Notes: a model not told the origin generated them from the sequence alone. Shown: positions 26,977 through 36,367, counted from the first letter of the stretch. The stretch is 64,000 bases of DNA from Pseudomonas fluorescens (GCF_018614655.1 NZ_JAGGOG010000021.1:54409-118408); one strand, 5' to 3'. Numbers and translations: made by a program.

Positions 26977-28029
26977 TTATTCTATTTTCGTTCCATGGAC
27001 CTCAATCGCAGCCATTTCCACCACTTGTTGACGCTTGGAACTCAGCCGCGCCGCGTCCAGTACCCGGGTAGTTGCCAGGGCATCACGGGCGTTTACCGGC
27101 AACGGCCCTTCCCCGTGAACAGCACGTTGCAACTGTTGGTAGAACTGATTCCAGCGGCCTTTTTCCGACGGCACCCGCTCACGCTCCGGGCCTTGCTCGA
27201 ACCAGCCCCAGCGCCGGTGCTCTTCCGCGCCCCAGTGCTCACCTTCGGTTTTCGGGGTCAGGCCAGCCATCAGCGCCTCTTCCTGGCCGTCCAGGCCGTC
27301 GACGGTGTAACACCCCTGGCTGCCATTGACCCGAAACCGCGGGGCCTGGCTATTTTGCAGGGCACTGCCCCATAGATGGGAGATCACGCCGTTGGTGTGG
27401 GTCAGGGAGGCAAAAAAGCCATGGTCGACGTCCGGGTGTTCGGCGGTGTAATGCACTTGTGCAAAGACCCGATCCACCGGGCCGAACAGTTGCAGCGCCT
27501 GGTCCACCAGATGGCTGCCAAGGTCCCGCAGAAACCCGCCACCGCTGGCATTGCCCACGGATTTCGGGCTGTAGCGCTCCACCCGGGATTCAAAGCGAGT
27601 GATGGTGCCCAGGGCACCGCTGTCGATCAGCTTGCGCAGGGTCAGGAAGTCCGAGTCCCAGCGCCGGTTCTGATAGACGCTGAGCAACACGCCCTGGCGC
27701 TCGGCGGCGGCAATCAACTCGAACGCTTCGGCGGCATCGCTGGCGAAGGGTTTATCGCTGACCACCGCCACACCGTGTTCAATCGCTTCCAGCACCAATG
27801 CCGGACGCCCTTCCAGCGTGGTGGAAATCACCAGGGCATCAATGCCGGCCTCCACAATCTGGCCGATGTTATCGAACGCCTTGACCCCAGGGTGTTCGGT
27901 GGCCAGCAACTGGCGTCGCTCCGGTGAGCGAGTGACCACCCCGACAAAGGTTGCCCCCGGAAGACTGGCAATCAGCGGCGCATGAAAAAAACGGCCACCG
28001 TGGCCGTATCCAACCAGTCCGATTCGCAT
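26977..28029 (-). CDS. Gfo/Idh/MocA dehydrogenase, scyllo-inositol dehydrogenase (IolW)-like
   Basis: This 350-aa NAD(P)-dependent oxidoreductase has the N-terminal Rossmann motif GLVGYGHGGRFFHAPL and the DKPF lysine motif near residue 93. The segment LLSVYQNRRWDSDFLTLRKLI, followed by DLGSHLVDQALQLFG, closely resembles B. subtilis IolW (YvaA), an NADP-dependent scyllo-inositol dehydrogenase. It is distinct from the IolG-type enzyme also encoded here. Within the cluster it may let scyllo-inositol enter the pathway; the isomer specificity is inference. Confidence 0.82.
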   Translation of the reverse strand: MRIGLVGYGHGGRFFHAPLIASLPGATFVGVVTRSPERRQLLATEHPGVKAFDNIGQIVEAGIDALVISTTLEGRPALVLEAIEHGVAVVSDKPFASDAAEAFELIAAAERQGVLLSVYQNRRWDSDFLTLRKLIDSGALGTITRFESRVERYSPKSVGNASGGGFLRDLGSHLVDQALQLFGPVDRVFAQVHYTAEHPDVDHGFFASLTHTNGVISHLWGSALQNSQAPRFRVNGSQGCYTVDGLDGQEEALMAGLTPKTEGEHWGAEEHRRWGWFEQGPERERVPSEKGRWNQFYQQLQRAVHGEGPLPVNARDALATTRVLDAARLSSKRQQVVEMAAIEVHGTKIE

Positions 28030-28050
28030 ACAGGTACTCCATGATTGAGT

Positions 28051-28181
28051 GTGGCGAGGGAGCTTGCTCCCGTTGGGGTGCGAAGCGCCCCCAAAACCAG
28101 AACTCGCGGTATATCAGTCAGGCCTCTGTCGTGCTTGATGCGACTGCTGCGCAGTCGAACGGGAGCAAGCTCCCTCGCCAC
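28051..28181. repeat. REP inverted pair between iolH and the iolW-like gene
   Basis: The 24-bp arms GTGGCGAGGGAGCTTGCTCC(CGTT) at 28051-28074 and their complement at 28158-28181 enclose 83 bases. It belongs to the second common REP type of this genome group and lies inside the operon, 22 bases upstream of the iolW-like start. Confidence 0.9.
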
Positions 28182-28196
28182 AATGGTGGGAACGAT

Positions 28197-29057
28197 CTAC
28201 TGGCAGAGTTCACGGGTCACCCGCTCCAGCATCATCCGGTTGGACTCATCCGGCCGGTCTTCCCAGGCAAACACCGAGACCGTGGCGATGCCGTCGAATT
28301 TGATCTCTCGCAAGGTGCTGAAAAACGCCTCCCAGTCCACTTCGCCCTGGCCGATGTCCAAGTGCTGGTGCACGGTGGCGGTAACGCCCGGCGGGTTGAC
28401 GATGTAGCGCAGCCCGGAAGAGGCCTTGTGGTTGTAGGTGTCGGCGATGATCAGGTGGCTCAGCTTACTGCCGGCGTACTTGAGCATCGAGGCGATGTCG
28501 CCCTTGCCGTCGTCATAGAAGAAGGTATGGGGTGCGGCGTAGAGGTAGTTGATCCAGTCACGATCCAGACCGCGAATGATGTCCACCGATTCGTTGTTGC
28601 GCTCGCAGAAGTCATAGGGGTGCGCCTGGATATCCAGCCTGATGCCTTCACGTTCGAACTCCGGCATCAACTCATCCATGGAGCGCATGAACTGGTTTTC
28701 GCAGACCAGCGGGTTATCCGATTGGCCGGTGAACTCGGTGTTGACCAGCTCGCAGTCCATTTCCACAGCGATCTGGATCGCGCGTTTCCAGTTGCGCACG
28801 GCGGCAACCCGCAGGCCTTCGTCGGCGGCAGCCCAGTGGTACATGGGCAGCAAGGAGGAAAGTTGCACCCCGGTGTCGCTCAAGGCTTTGCGAAACTCCT
28901 TGATGCGCGCCCGGTCGACGCGTGGTGCCTTGTAGAACGGCAGGAAGTCTTCCCGGGGGGACAGTTCGATGTGCTGGTAGCCGAGCTCGGCAACCTTGTC
29001 GACCATCTGGCCCAGGGGCAGGTGGCGGTACATGTAGGGGTCTAGGGCGATGCGCAT
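28197..29057 (-). CDS. iolH: Inositol catabolism TIM-barrel protein IolH
   Basis: This 286-aa xylose-isomerase-like TIM-barrel protein closely follows B. subtilis IolH along its length. Matching segments include HIELSPREDFLPFYK, VRNWKRAIQIAVEMDCELVNTE, PYDFCERNNESVDIIRG and NPPGVTATVHQHLDIGQGE. Likely metal ligands are the E and H residues at strand ends (NTEFTG, DIQAHP). The biochemical role of IolH is not settled; it is thought to act as an isomerase or epimerase in inositol breakdown. It starts at 29057, with a REP element between it and iolG. Confidence 0.88.
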   Translation of the reverse strand: MRIALDPYMYRHLPLGQMVDKVAELGYQHIELSPREDFLPFYKAPRVDRARIKEFRKALSDTGVQLSSLLPMYHWAAADEGLRVAAVRNWKRAIQIAVEMDCELVNTEFTGQSDNPLVCENQFMRSMDELMPEFEREGIRLDIQAHPYDFCERNNESVDIIRGLDRDWINYLYAAPHTFFYDDGKGDIASMLKYAGSKLSHLIIADTYNHKASSGLRYIVNPPGVTATVHQHLDIGQGEVDWEAFFSTLREIKFDGIATVSVFAWEDRPDESNRMMLERVTRELCQ

Positions 29058-29096
29058 GGTTGAGATCTCCCGAATCTGATGTTGGAACGCGGTTAA

Positions 29097-29187
29097 ATGT
29101 GGGAGCGGGCTTGCTCGCGAATGCGGCGGGTCAGTCGATGCAGATGTTGACTGATAGACCGCTTTCGCGAGCAAGCCCGCTCCCACA
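29097..29187. repeat. REP inverted pair between iolG and iolH
   Basis: GTGGGAGCGGGCTTGCTCGC near 29099 and its complement ending near 29187 form a REP pair with an imperfect outer stem (AATGCGG versus CCGCTTT). It fills most of the 160-base gap between two genes of the same operon. Confidence 0.9.
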
Positions 29188-29217
29188 CTGACCGGGCGCC
29201 TCCAAGGAAATAGGTGG

Positions 29218-30228
29218 TTAACCGTAGAACCGCGGGCGATCCGGCAGGCCGACGTTGACAATCTGCCCACTGTTTTGCGCCTCGATACACGCGTCCGCCG
29301 CCACCGCCGCCGCAAACCCGTCCCACGCCGAAGGTCCGCCCACCTGCCCGGCGCGCACGCCGTCGATGAACGCCTGCAACTCAACGTCATAGGCCGCGAT
29401 AAAGCGGTCCTTCCAATCCATCAGAATCGCGTTGGACAGCTTGGCGCCGCTGCGCATCTGTACCTGGGACGGTTCCGGCAACTTGGCAATACCGGTCTCC
29501 CCCACCACTTCGCACTGGATGTCGTAGCCGTATTGGCAGTTCACGAACACTTCCACATTGATACGTGTGCCCTTGGCGGTTTCCAGCAGCACGATCTGCG
29601 GGTCCCGCAAATGACCGTGGGCTTTACTGGTCTTGCGCGGGAACACCACTTGCACCGACACATAGTCATCGGCCAGCAGCCAGCGCAACACGTCCAGCTC
29701 GTGGATCAGGGTGTCGGTGATTGCCATGTCGGTCTTGTAGTTCTCACCCACAGTCGGGTTGCGGTGGGCGCAATGCAGCATCAGTGGCTCACCGATCTGG
29801 CCGCTGTCGATCACCGCTTTCAGGGCGCGATAGCCTTCGTCATAAGGACGCATGAAACCCACCTGCACCAGGCGCTTGCCGTGGGCCACTTCGGCCTCGA
29901 CGATTTTTCGGCAACCTTCGGCGGTCACTGCCAGGGGTTTTTCGCAGAACACCGGCTTGCCGGCGGCGATGGCGGCCAGCACGAACTCTTCATGGCTCGG
30001 ACCCCAGGAGGTGACCAGGACCGCCTCCACTTGAGGCGATGCAATCAGCGCATGGCCGTCGGGATAAACTTCGGCAGCGAGCTTCAAATCAGCGACAACC
30101 CTGGCGGCTTGCTCAAGGTTGATGTCGGTAACGGCCACCACCTGGCTGTTGAGCAGCGTCTGGCTGCAACGACGAATGTGATCCTGGCCGATGGCGCCAG
30201 TACCGATAACACCAAGCTTCAAAGACAT
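29218..30228 (-). CDS. iolG: myo-Inositol 2-dehydrogenase
   Basis: IolG, 336 aa, oxidises myo-inositol to 2-keto-myo-inositol (scyllo-inosose) with NAD, the first step of the pathway. Visible features are the Rossmann motif GVIGTGAIGQDHIRR, the catalytic lysine in FCEKPLAVT (about residue 97) and the catalytic Asp/His pair in DTLIHELDVLRWL. The C-terminal substrate domain is complete. The start at 30228 (MSLKLGVIG) is the natural family start; frame extending upstream has no family similarity. It lies 19 bases after iolD. Confidence 0.93.
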   Translation of the reverse strand: MSLKLGVIGTGAIGQDHIRRCSQTLLNSQVVAVTDINLEQAARVVADLKLAAEVYPDGHALIASPQVEAVLVTSWGPSHEEFVLAAIAAGKPVFCEKPLAVTAEGCRKIVEAEVAHGKRLVQVGFMRPYDEGYRALKAVIDSGQIGEPLMLHCAHRNPTVGENYKTDMAITDTLIHELDVLRWLLADDYVSVQVVFPRKTSKAHGHLRDPQIVLLETAKGTRINVEVFVNCQYGYDIQCEVVGETGIAKLPEPSQVQMRSGAKLSNAILMDWKDRFIAAYDVELQAFIDGVRAGQVGGPSAWDGFAAAVAADACIEAQNSGQIVNVGLPDRPRFYG

Positions 30229-30247
30229 AAAAACACTCCTCTTGTTA

Positions 30248-32179
30248 TTAGTACTGCCGGGCCTTGGCCAGGCGTTCATTGAGTTGTTTGGCTACCGCAT
30301 CGGTGCGCTCGCTGGTGGACACCTGCGCCACGCCGACCCGCCACCAGGACAGGTACTTGTGAATCATGGTCTTGGGCAGCACCTTGATATCGATCAGCGT
30401 CGACACCGTTTGCGTGCGCGCATCCGCCAGCGCCGCACGTAGCTGCTCCACCGTGTTGACCTTGTAGGTCTTGCAGCCATACGCCGCCGCACTCATGGCG
30501 AAATCCACCGGCACGAAACCACCGTCGAGCTTGCCGCTTTCAGGATTACGGAAACGGAACTCGGTGCCGAAGCTGTCCATGCCGTGTTCCATCTGCAGGT
30601 TGTTGATGCAGCCGAAGGTCATGTTGTCCAGCAGCACCACGTTGATCTTGCGGCGCTCCTGGATCGAGGTGGCCAGTTCCGAGTGCAGCATCATGTAGGA
30701 GCCGTCGCCCACCAATGCGTAGACCTCACGCTCAGGCTCGGCCAGCTTCACGCCCAGGGCAGCGTTCACCTCATAGCCCATGCACGAGTAACCGTACTCG
30801 ACGTGGTAGGTGTTGACCCCCTTGCTGCGCCAACTGCGCTGCAAGTCACCGGGCAGGCTGCCGGCGGCAGCGACGATGATTGCGTCGTCAGCCAGGGTTT
30901 CGTTGAGCACCCCCAGCACCCGGCTTTGGGTCAGGCAGGAGCCGGTCAGCTCAATAAATTCGCGCAGCACGGCCGGGTCCATGTGGTCGTTGATTTCCGG
31001 GACGAAATGTTCAGTCTGGTATTCGGCCTGGTAGATGCGGTCGACTTCGGTATCCAACTGCGCCTTGGCATCCCGTGGCTGGTCGCCCCAGCTTGAGCGG
31101 TAGTCGCCCAAGGCATCGTACAAAGCCTCCAGGCCCACCTTGGCATCCGCCAGCAACTGCACGCCATCGAGTTTCAGTGCATCGCACGGGCTGATATTGA
31201 GGTTGAGAAACTGCACCTCGGGATGCTTGAACAATGACTTCGATGAGGTGGTGAAGTCGGTGTAGCGGGTACCAATACCGATAATAAGGTCGGCCTCCGG
31301 GGCCAACAGATTGGCCGCCAGGCAACCGGTTTCACCGATACCGCCAAGGTTCAGCGGATGGCTGGACACCACCGCGCTCTTGCCCGCCTGGGTTTCGGCG
31401 AAGGGAATATCAAAGCGTTCGGCAAACGCTTGCAGCGCGGCATTGGCGCCGGAGTACTTGACCCCGCCACCGCAGACAATCAGCGGTTTGCGCTTGCCCT
31501 TGAAGGCGGCCACGGCATCATCCAGCATGGCTTCGGTGGCCGGACGGCGGTCGATACGGTGTACGCGTTTTTGCAAGAAATAGTCCGGATAGTCCCAGGC
31601 CTCACCCTGCACATCCTGCGGCAAGGCCAGGGTCACGGCGCCGGTTTCCGCGGGGTCGGTAAGCACGCGCATGGCGTGGATTGCCGCACTCATCAACTGC
31701 TCGGGGCGGTTGATGCGGTCCCAGTATTTGCTGACCGCACGAAAGGCATCGTTGGTACTGATGCTCAGGTCGTGGAACTGCTCGATCTGTTGCAGCACCG
31801 GGTCGGGCTGGCGGCTAGCGTACACATCGCCAGGCAGCAGCAGCAACGGAATACGGTTGGCCGTCGCGGTGGCAGCAGCCGTCAGCATATTGGCCGCGCC
31901 CGGCCCCACCGAAGAGCTACAGGCGTAAATCTTGCGGCGCAGGTGCTGCTTGGCAAACCCGATGGCGGCATGGGCCATGCCCTGCTCGTTGCGGCCCTGA
32001 TGCACCACCAGGTCGCCGCTGTCCTGCTCCAGGGCCTGGCCCAGGCCCAGCACATTACCGTGACCGAAAATCGTGAAGATCCCGGCGACGAACTTGCTCT
32101 GCACACCATCGACTTCGATGTACTGGTTATCGAGAAACTTCACCAGGGCCTGGGCCATGGTCAACCTTGTTGTGGTCAT
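30248..32179 (-). CDS. iolD: 3D-(3,5/4)-trihydroxycyclohexane-1,2-dione hydrolase (ThDP-dependent)
   Basis: IolD, 643 aa, opens the inositol ring by hydrolysing the trihydroxycyclohexane-dione to 5-deoxy-glucuronate. It has the three-domain layout of thiamine-diphosphate enzymes: an N-terminal pyrimidine domain with the activating glutamate, a central domain, and a C-terminal cofactor domain with the motif LVGDGSYMMLHSELATSI...NNMTFGCINN-like metal/ThDP sequence (GDGSYMM; DNMTFGCINN). The ATG at 32179 (MTTTRLTMAQ) fits the family start. It follows iolI by 10 bases. Confidence 0.93.
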   Translation of the reverse strand: MTTTRLTMAQALVKFLDNQYIEVDGVQSKFVAGIFTIFGHGNVLGLGQALEQDSGDLVVHQGRNEQGMAHAAIGFAKQHLRRKIYACSSSVGPGAANMLTAAATATANRIPLLLLPGDVYASRQPDPVLQQIEQFHDLSISTNDAFRAVSKYWDRINRPEQLMSAAIHAMRVLTDPAETGAVTLALPQDVQGEAWDYPDYFLQKRVHRIDRRPATEAMLDDAVAAFKGKRKPLIVCGGGVKYSGANAALQAFAERFDIPFAETQAGKSAVVSSHPLNLGGIGETGCLAANLLAPEADLIIGIGTRYTDFTTSSKSLFKHPEVQFLNLNISPCDALKLDGVQLLADAKVGLEALYDALGDYRSSWGDQPRDAKAQLDTEVDRIYQAEYQTEHFVPEINDHMDPAVLREFIELTGSCLTQSRVLGVLNETLADDAIIVAAAGSLPGDLQRSWRSKGVNTYHVEYGYSCMGYEVNAALGVKLAEPEREVYALVGDGSYMMLHSELATSIQERRKINVVLLDNMTFGCINNLQMEHGMDSFGTEFRFRNPESGKLDGGFVPVDFAMSAAAYGCKTYKVNTVEQLRAALADARTQTVSTLIDIKVLPKTMIHKYLSWWRVGVAQVSTSERTDAVAKQLNERLAKARQY

Positions 32180-32189
32180 GTTTCGCACC

Positions 32190-33005
32190 TTATTTTTTTT
32201 GTAGGTGGGCCATGCTCGCCCCCAGCGCCTGCTTGATATCCGCCAGACCATGCACGCTTTCGGCAAAGGGCTCAAATGACAAATAGCCGCTGTAGCCGGT
32301 GCTGAGCAAGGTGTCGATCTGCACGGCATTGCCGAGGATGTCACCCTCGCCCACCAGCACCCGATGGCCGTCACGAATGCTCGCCAGCGGCGCTTGCGCG
32401 TCTTCAACGCCAGAGATATGCACCAGGCCAGTCAGCTCTGGGAAGAACTCATGCTCGCTGGCCAAGTGGTGGTGAAACGTGTCATGCACCAGGCGGAACA
32501 CATCCAGGCCGCCGATGGACTTGATCGCATCCACCGCCGTGCGCTTGCGGCGCAGCGAGCATTCTTCGAAGCCCAGGGGTTCGATAAAACCCACAATCCC
32601 GTATTCGCGCAGAATCGGCGCCAACTCGCTCAACGCAGTGCGCAACCCGGCAGCGCGCTGGGCTTCATTGCGCGAATCGGCACGGTCGTTCAGCGGGCAC
32701 ATCACCAGGCCCAGGGCGCCGCATTCACGGGCATAGGTCGCGAGTTCCACGGCCTGGGCACGGCGCTCGTCATTCCACACATCGAACGGATACAGCGCGT
32801 TGATCGACAGCACCTTGATGCCCTGCACGGCGCATAACTCGCGCACGCGACTGGCCGGCGTGCCGTCTTCAATCTCGATGCCTTTGAGATCATTGCGGAT
32901 CTCGATGGCGTCGCATTTCAAGGTCACCGCCAACTCGATAAAGTCCGGCAGGGACAGGCTTGGAGCAACCATGCGGTTCAGCGCAAAACGTAGAGGCGAC
33001 TTCAT
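32190..33005 (-). CDS. iolI: 2-keto-myo-inositol isomerase (IolI-like)
   Basis: This 271-aa TIM-barrel isomerase converts 2-keto-myo-inositol to 1-keto-D-chiro-inositol in the family model. It shares with B. subtilis IolI the segments CDAIEIRND, VLSINALYPF, GFIEPLGFEECSLR and LVHDTFHHH. The Glu (IEPLG), Asp and His (HDTFHHH) are the expected divalent-metal ligands. The start at 33005 (MKSPLRFALN) has no in-frame competitor with a good ribosome site. It sits between iolA and iolD. Confidence 0.86.
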   Translation of the reverse strand: MKSPLRFALNRMVAPSLSLPDFIELAVTLKCDAIEIRNDLKGIEIEDGTPASRVRELCAVQGIKVLSINALYPFDVWNDERRAQAVELATYARECGALGLVMCPLNDRADSRNEAQRAAGLRTALSELAPILREYGIVGFIEPLGFEECSLRRKRTAVDAIKSIGGLDVFRLVHDTFHHHLASEHEFFPELTGLVHISGVEDAQAPLASIRDGHRVLVGEGDILGNAVQIDTLLSTGYSGYLSFEPFAESVHGLADIKQALGASMAHLQKK

Positions 33006-33032
33006 TATTGTTGTGCTCCACACTCGAAAAAA

Positions 33033-34535
33033 TTACTTGGCGGTTGGCATGCTGAATTCAGGGCCCTTGGCGATGCTGTCGGGCCAGCGCTGCATGACAC
33101 TTTTGTAGCGGCTGTAGAAACGAATCCCTTCTTCGCCATAGGCGTGGTGGTCACCAAACAACGAACGCTTCCAGCCACCAAACGAATGCCAGGCCATCGG
33201 CACCGGAATCGGCACGTTGATGCCGACCATGCCGACCTTGATGGTGCGGGCAAAGGCGCGGGCGATGCCGCCATCACGGGTGAAGCAGGACACGCCGTTA
33301 CCGAACTCATGGGCGTTGATCAAGGCCACCGCGCTGGCGAAATCCGCCACCCGCACAATGCCCAGCACCGGGCCGAAAATTTCTTGCTGGTAGATGCTCA
33401 TCTCGGTCGTGACGTTATCGAACAAGGTCGCGCCAACAAAGAACCCACCTTCGGCACCTGGCACCTTGAAGCCACGCCCGTCGACAATCAGCTTCGCGCC
33501 CTGAGCCACGCCCTGGCCGATAAACCCTTCGACCTTGGCCTTGTGTTCAGCGGTGACCAACGGCCCCATTTCGCTGTCCTTCTGCAGGCCGTTGCCGACC
33601 TTCAATTGGTCGATACGCGGCAGCAACTTGTCGATCAGCTTGTCACCAACATCGCCCACCACCACGGCAATCGAGATCGCCATGCAGCGCTCGCCGGCCG
33701 AGCCGTACGCCGCGCCGATCAAGGCGTCCGCCGCCTGGTCCAGATCAGCGTCAGGCATTACGATCATATGGTTCTTGGCCCCACCCAACGCCTGCACGCG
33801 CTTGCCGCGCTGTGTGGCCTGCTGGTGGATGTACTCGGCAATTGGCGTGGAGCCGACAAACGAAATCGCTTCGATGTCCGGGTGTTGCAGCAGGCCGTCC
33901 ACGGCGCTCTTGTCGCCCTGGACCACGTTGAACACGCCATCCGGTAACCCGGCCTGGGTCAACAGCCGGGCCATCAGCAAACTGGCGGACGGATCACGCT
34001 CGGACGGTTTGAGGATGAAGCAGTTACCGGTGGCCAGGGCCAGCGGGATCATCCACAACGGTACCATCACCGGAAAGTTGAACGGGGTGATCCCGGCGCA
34101 CACGCCCAGGGGCTGGCGCAGGTTCCAGTTGTCGATGCCCCCACCAATGTTGTCGCTGAAATCGGTTTTCAACAGGTTGGGGGCACCGCAGGCGTATTCG
34201 ACGATCTCGATACCGCGGGTGACTTCGCCCTTGGCGTCGGAGAACACCTTGCCGTGTTCGCGGCTGATGATTTCGGCCAACTCGTCATGGTGCTGGTCCA
34301 GCAGTTCCTTGAACTTGAACAGCACCCGCGAGCGACGCAGGGACGACTGCTCGGACCACGCAGGGAAGGCCTTCAAGGCCGACGCCACGGCTTCATCGAC
34401 GGTCTTCTGACTGGCCAGGCCGACACGCGCCTGCACCTCGCCGGTGGCTGGATTGAATACATTGCTGAAGCGTTCGCTACCGCTGTCTTGCACCTGACCG
34501 TTGATGTAATGGCCGATTACCGGGGCGTTGCTCAT
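33033..34535 (-). CDS. iolA: Methylmalonate/malonate-semialdehyde dehydrogenase (CoA-acylating)
   Basis: This 500-aa aldehyde dehydrogenase of the MmsA/IolA type converts malonate semialdehyde to acetyl-CoA, the last step of inositol breakdown. The cofactor region has ITPFNFPVMVPLWM and VGSTPIAEYIH, and the catalytic cysteine is in GSAGERCMAIS. The family usually also takes methylmalonate semialdehyde from valine breakdown, so it could be called mmsA. Its place between iolB and iolI supports the inositol role. Confidence 0.93.
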   Translation of the reverse strand: MSNAPVIGHYINGQVQDSGSERFSNVFNPATGEVQARVGLASQKTVDEAVASALKAFPAWSEQSSLRRSRVLFKFKELLDQHHDELAEIISREHGKVFSDAKGEVTRGIEIVEYACGAPNLLKTDFSDNIGGGIDNWNLRQPLGVCAGITPFNFPVMVPLWMIPLALATGNCFILKPSERDPSASLLMARLLTQAGLPDGVFNVVQGDKSAVDGLLQHPDIEAISFVGSTPIAEYIHQQATQRGKRVQALGGAKNHMIVMPDADLDQAADALIGAAYGSAGERCMAISIAVVVGDVGDKLIDKLLPRIDQLKVGNGLQKDSEMGPLVTAEHKAKVEGFIGQGVAQGAKLIVDGRGFKVPGAEGGFFVGATLFDNVTTEMSIYQQEIFGPVLGIVRVADFASAVALINAHEFGNGVSCFTRDGGIARAFARTIKVGMVGINVPIPVPMAWHSFGGWKRSLFGDHHAYGEEGIRFYSRYKSVMQRWPDSIAKGPEFSMPTAK

Positions 34536-34559
34536 GGTGCGTGTTCTCCGTCGAAGTCG

Positions 34560-35354
34560 TTAAAGGTCCAGCAGCCAGCTGTGCTGTGGGTCGTTATGGA
34601 AGTGCCAGGCGCGTTTGGGGCCGGCCATCACGTTCAGGTAGTACGACTCGTAGCCGTAGGGCACGCTGACCGGGTGATAACCCTTGGGCACCACCACCAG
34701 GTCGCTGTTTTCCACGGCCATGGCCTGGTCGATGCTGCGGTCATCGGTGTAGACCCGCTGGAACACGAAGCCCTGAGGCGGGTTGACCTGGTGGTAATAG
34801 GTTTCTTCGAGAAAGCTCTGGTGCGGCAGGTCATCGGTGTCGTGCTTGTGGGGCGGGTAGCTCGACGAGTGACCGGACGGCGTGCGCACTTCCACCACCA
34901 GCAGCGAATGGGCGGGCTCGCTGTCAGGCAGGATGTCGCACACGTAGCGGGTATTGGCACCCTTGCCACGCACGCTGCGCTTGCATTGTTCGGGGCGAAT
35001 CAGCCGTGGGGCTAGGCCTGCAGCGGTGGAGCCGGGGGCGGCACAGACGGCGATCTGTACGTCGCTCAAGGCCACCACCTGAGCGTGGGTGCCCGGTGGC
35101 AGGTAGGCGGCAAACGGCGATTTGTCTTCGAAGACCGACTGGCGATCACCGAGGTTTTCCCAGTTGAAGCCCTCGCCTTTGATCGTGACGCGACCGCTGA
35201 GCAGCACCAGGCACAGCTCTTTATCGCCCGCGCTGACCGGCAGGGTTTCCCCCAGGCTCAGGCGGTAGGCGGCAAAACCCACGTACTCCAGGCGCCCTGC
35301 TTCCAGCGCCACCATGGTCTGCCCGCGTTTGCTGCTTTTGACCAATAGGCTCAT
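34560..35354 (-). CDS. iolB: 5-Deoxy-glucuronate isomerase
   Basis: IolB, 264 aa, isomerises 5-deoxy-glucuronate to 5-dehydro-2-deoxy-gluconate in the cytosol. It is a bicupin-like protein with the conserved stretch HSSSYPPHKHDTDDLPHQSFLEE, whose histidines and glutamate bind the metal, and the C-terminal YYLNVMAGPKRAWHFHNDP motif. The start overlaps the stop of iolE by four bases (ATGA at 35351-35354), so the two are translationally coupled. Length matches the family. Confidence 0.94.
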   Translation of the reverse strand: MSLLVKSSKRGQTMVALEAGRLEYVGFAAYRLSLGETLPVSAGDKELCLVLLSGRVTIKGEGFNWENLGDRQSVFEDKSPFAAYLPPGTHAQVVALSDVQIAVCAAPGSTAAGLAPRLIRPEQCKRSVRGKGANTRYVCDILPDSEPAHSLLVVEVRTPSGHSSSYPPHKHDTDDLPHQSFLEETYYHQVNPPQGFVFQRVYTDDRSIDQAMAVENSDLVVVPKGYHPVSVPYGYESYYLNVMAGPKRAWHFHNDPQHSWLLDL

Positions 35355-36244
35355 TGTCCCGTCCTCTCATTCAGCAGTGCCCGCAGCGTGTCGTAACCCT
35401 TTTTCGCGTAGATATAGCTGGGAGCCACGGCGGGGTCCTGCTCGGCTTCCACCACCAGCCAGCCGTGGTAATTGGCGGCCAGCAGCACATCGAGCAACGC
35501 GGCGAAGTCGATATCGCCGTCGCCGGGTACGGTAAACGTGCCGTTGATGATGCAGTCCGGGAAGCTCCACAGGTTGTTGCGGGCCAATTGCACCACCGGT
35601 TTGCGCACGTCTTTGAAATGGACGTGGCAGATGCGGTCGATGTGCTTGCGCAGCACCTCGATGGGTTCACCGCCGCCCATGTAGCAGTGGCCTGAATCAA
35701 ATAGCAGGCCGACTTCTGCGCCGGTGAGGCTCATGAGCTTGTCGATGTCTTCCGGGGATTCGACGTAGGCGCCCATATGATGGTGGTAGGCCAGGCGCAC
35801 GCCTTGGGACAGGGTGAAACGTGCCAGTTCAGTGAGCTTGTCGGCGTAGTCCTGCCAGGCTTGTTCGCTGTGGAAACGCGGGCGTTCGACCAAGCGAATG
35901 GGGGATCCCTGGATCGAGTCGGCGACTTCGCCGTAGACCAGCACCGTGGCGCCGTTTTCCCGCAGCAGTTCGACGTGGCTACCGATGGCCTCAATTTCCT
36001 CCGCCACCGAACGTCGGGCCAGGCGGCTGGAGTACCAGCCGGAGACCAGCGCCAGGTCATAAGGGCACAACACATCGCCGACGCCCTTGGCATCCTTGGG
36101 GAATTTGCCGTTGAGCTCAAAGCCTTCGTAACCGATCGCCTTACCTTCGCTCAGGGCGGTGCTCAGGGGCGTTTCACCGCCCAGGGCCGGCAGGTCGTCG
36201 TTGCTCCATGAAATCGGGTTGATGCCAATACGGATAGCGGGCAT
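35351..36244 (-). CDS. iolE: myo-Inosose-2 dehydratase
   Basis: IolE, 297 aa, dehydrates scyllo-inosose to the diketone that IolD cleaves. It is a TIM-barrel metalloenzyme; metal-binding segments such as GLLFDSGHCYMGGGEP and RICHVHFKDVRKP are present, as is the N-terminal GINPISWSNDDLP typical of the family. The ATG at 36244 (MPAIRIGIN) is the family start; the open frame upstream crosses a REP hairpin and is not coding. Its stop overlaps the iolB start. Confidence 0.94.
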   Translation of the reverse strand: MPAIRIGINPISWSNDDLPALGGETPLSTALSEGKAIGYEGFELNGKFPKDAKGVGDVLCPYDLALVSGWYSSRLARRSVAEEIEAIGSHVELLRENGATVLVYGEVADSIQGSPIRLVERPRFHSEQAWQDYADKLTELARFTLSQGVRLAYHHHMGAYVESPEDIDKLMSLTGAEVGLLFDSGHCYMGGGEPIEVLRKHIDRICHVHFKDVRKPVVQLARNNLWSFPDCIINGTFTVPGDGDIDFAALLDVLLAANYHGWLVVEAEQDPAVAPSYIYAKKGYDTLRALLNERTGQ

Positions 36245-36310
36245 GGCTGCACCTTTTATTGTTTTCAAATTTATCTGTGACAATGCGGTTCTTGTGGCAA
36301 GTGAGCTTCT

Positions 36311-36338
36311 GTGGCGAGGGGGCTTGTCCCCTCGCCAC
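36311..36338. repeat. REP hairpin between iolC and iolE
   Basis: GTGGCGAGGGG and CCCCTCGCCAC form an 11-bp stem around a six-base loop. It lies in the 123-base gap between the first two genes of the iol operon. Confidence 0.88.
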
Positions 36339-36367
36339 AACACGCCCGCGCCCACATTCCACAGCGT

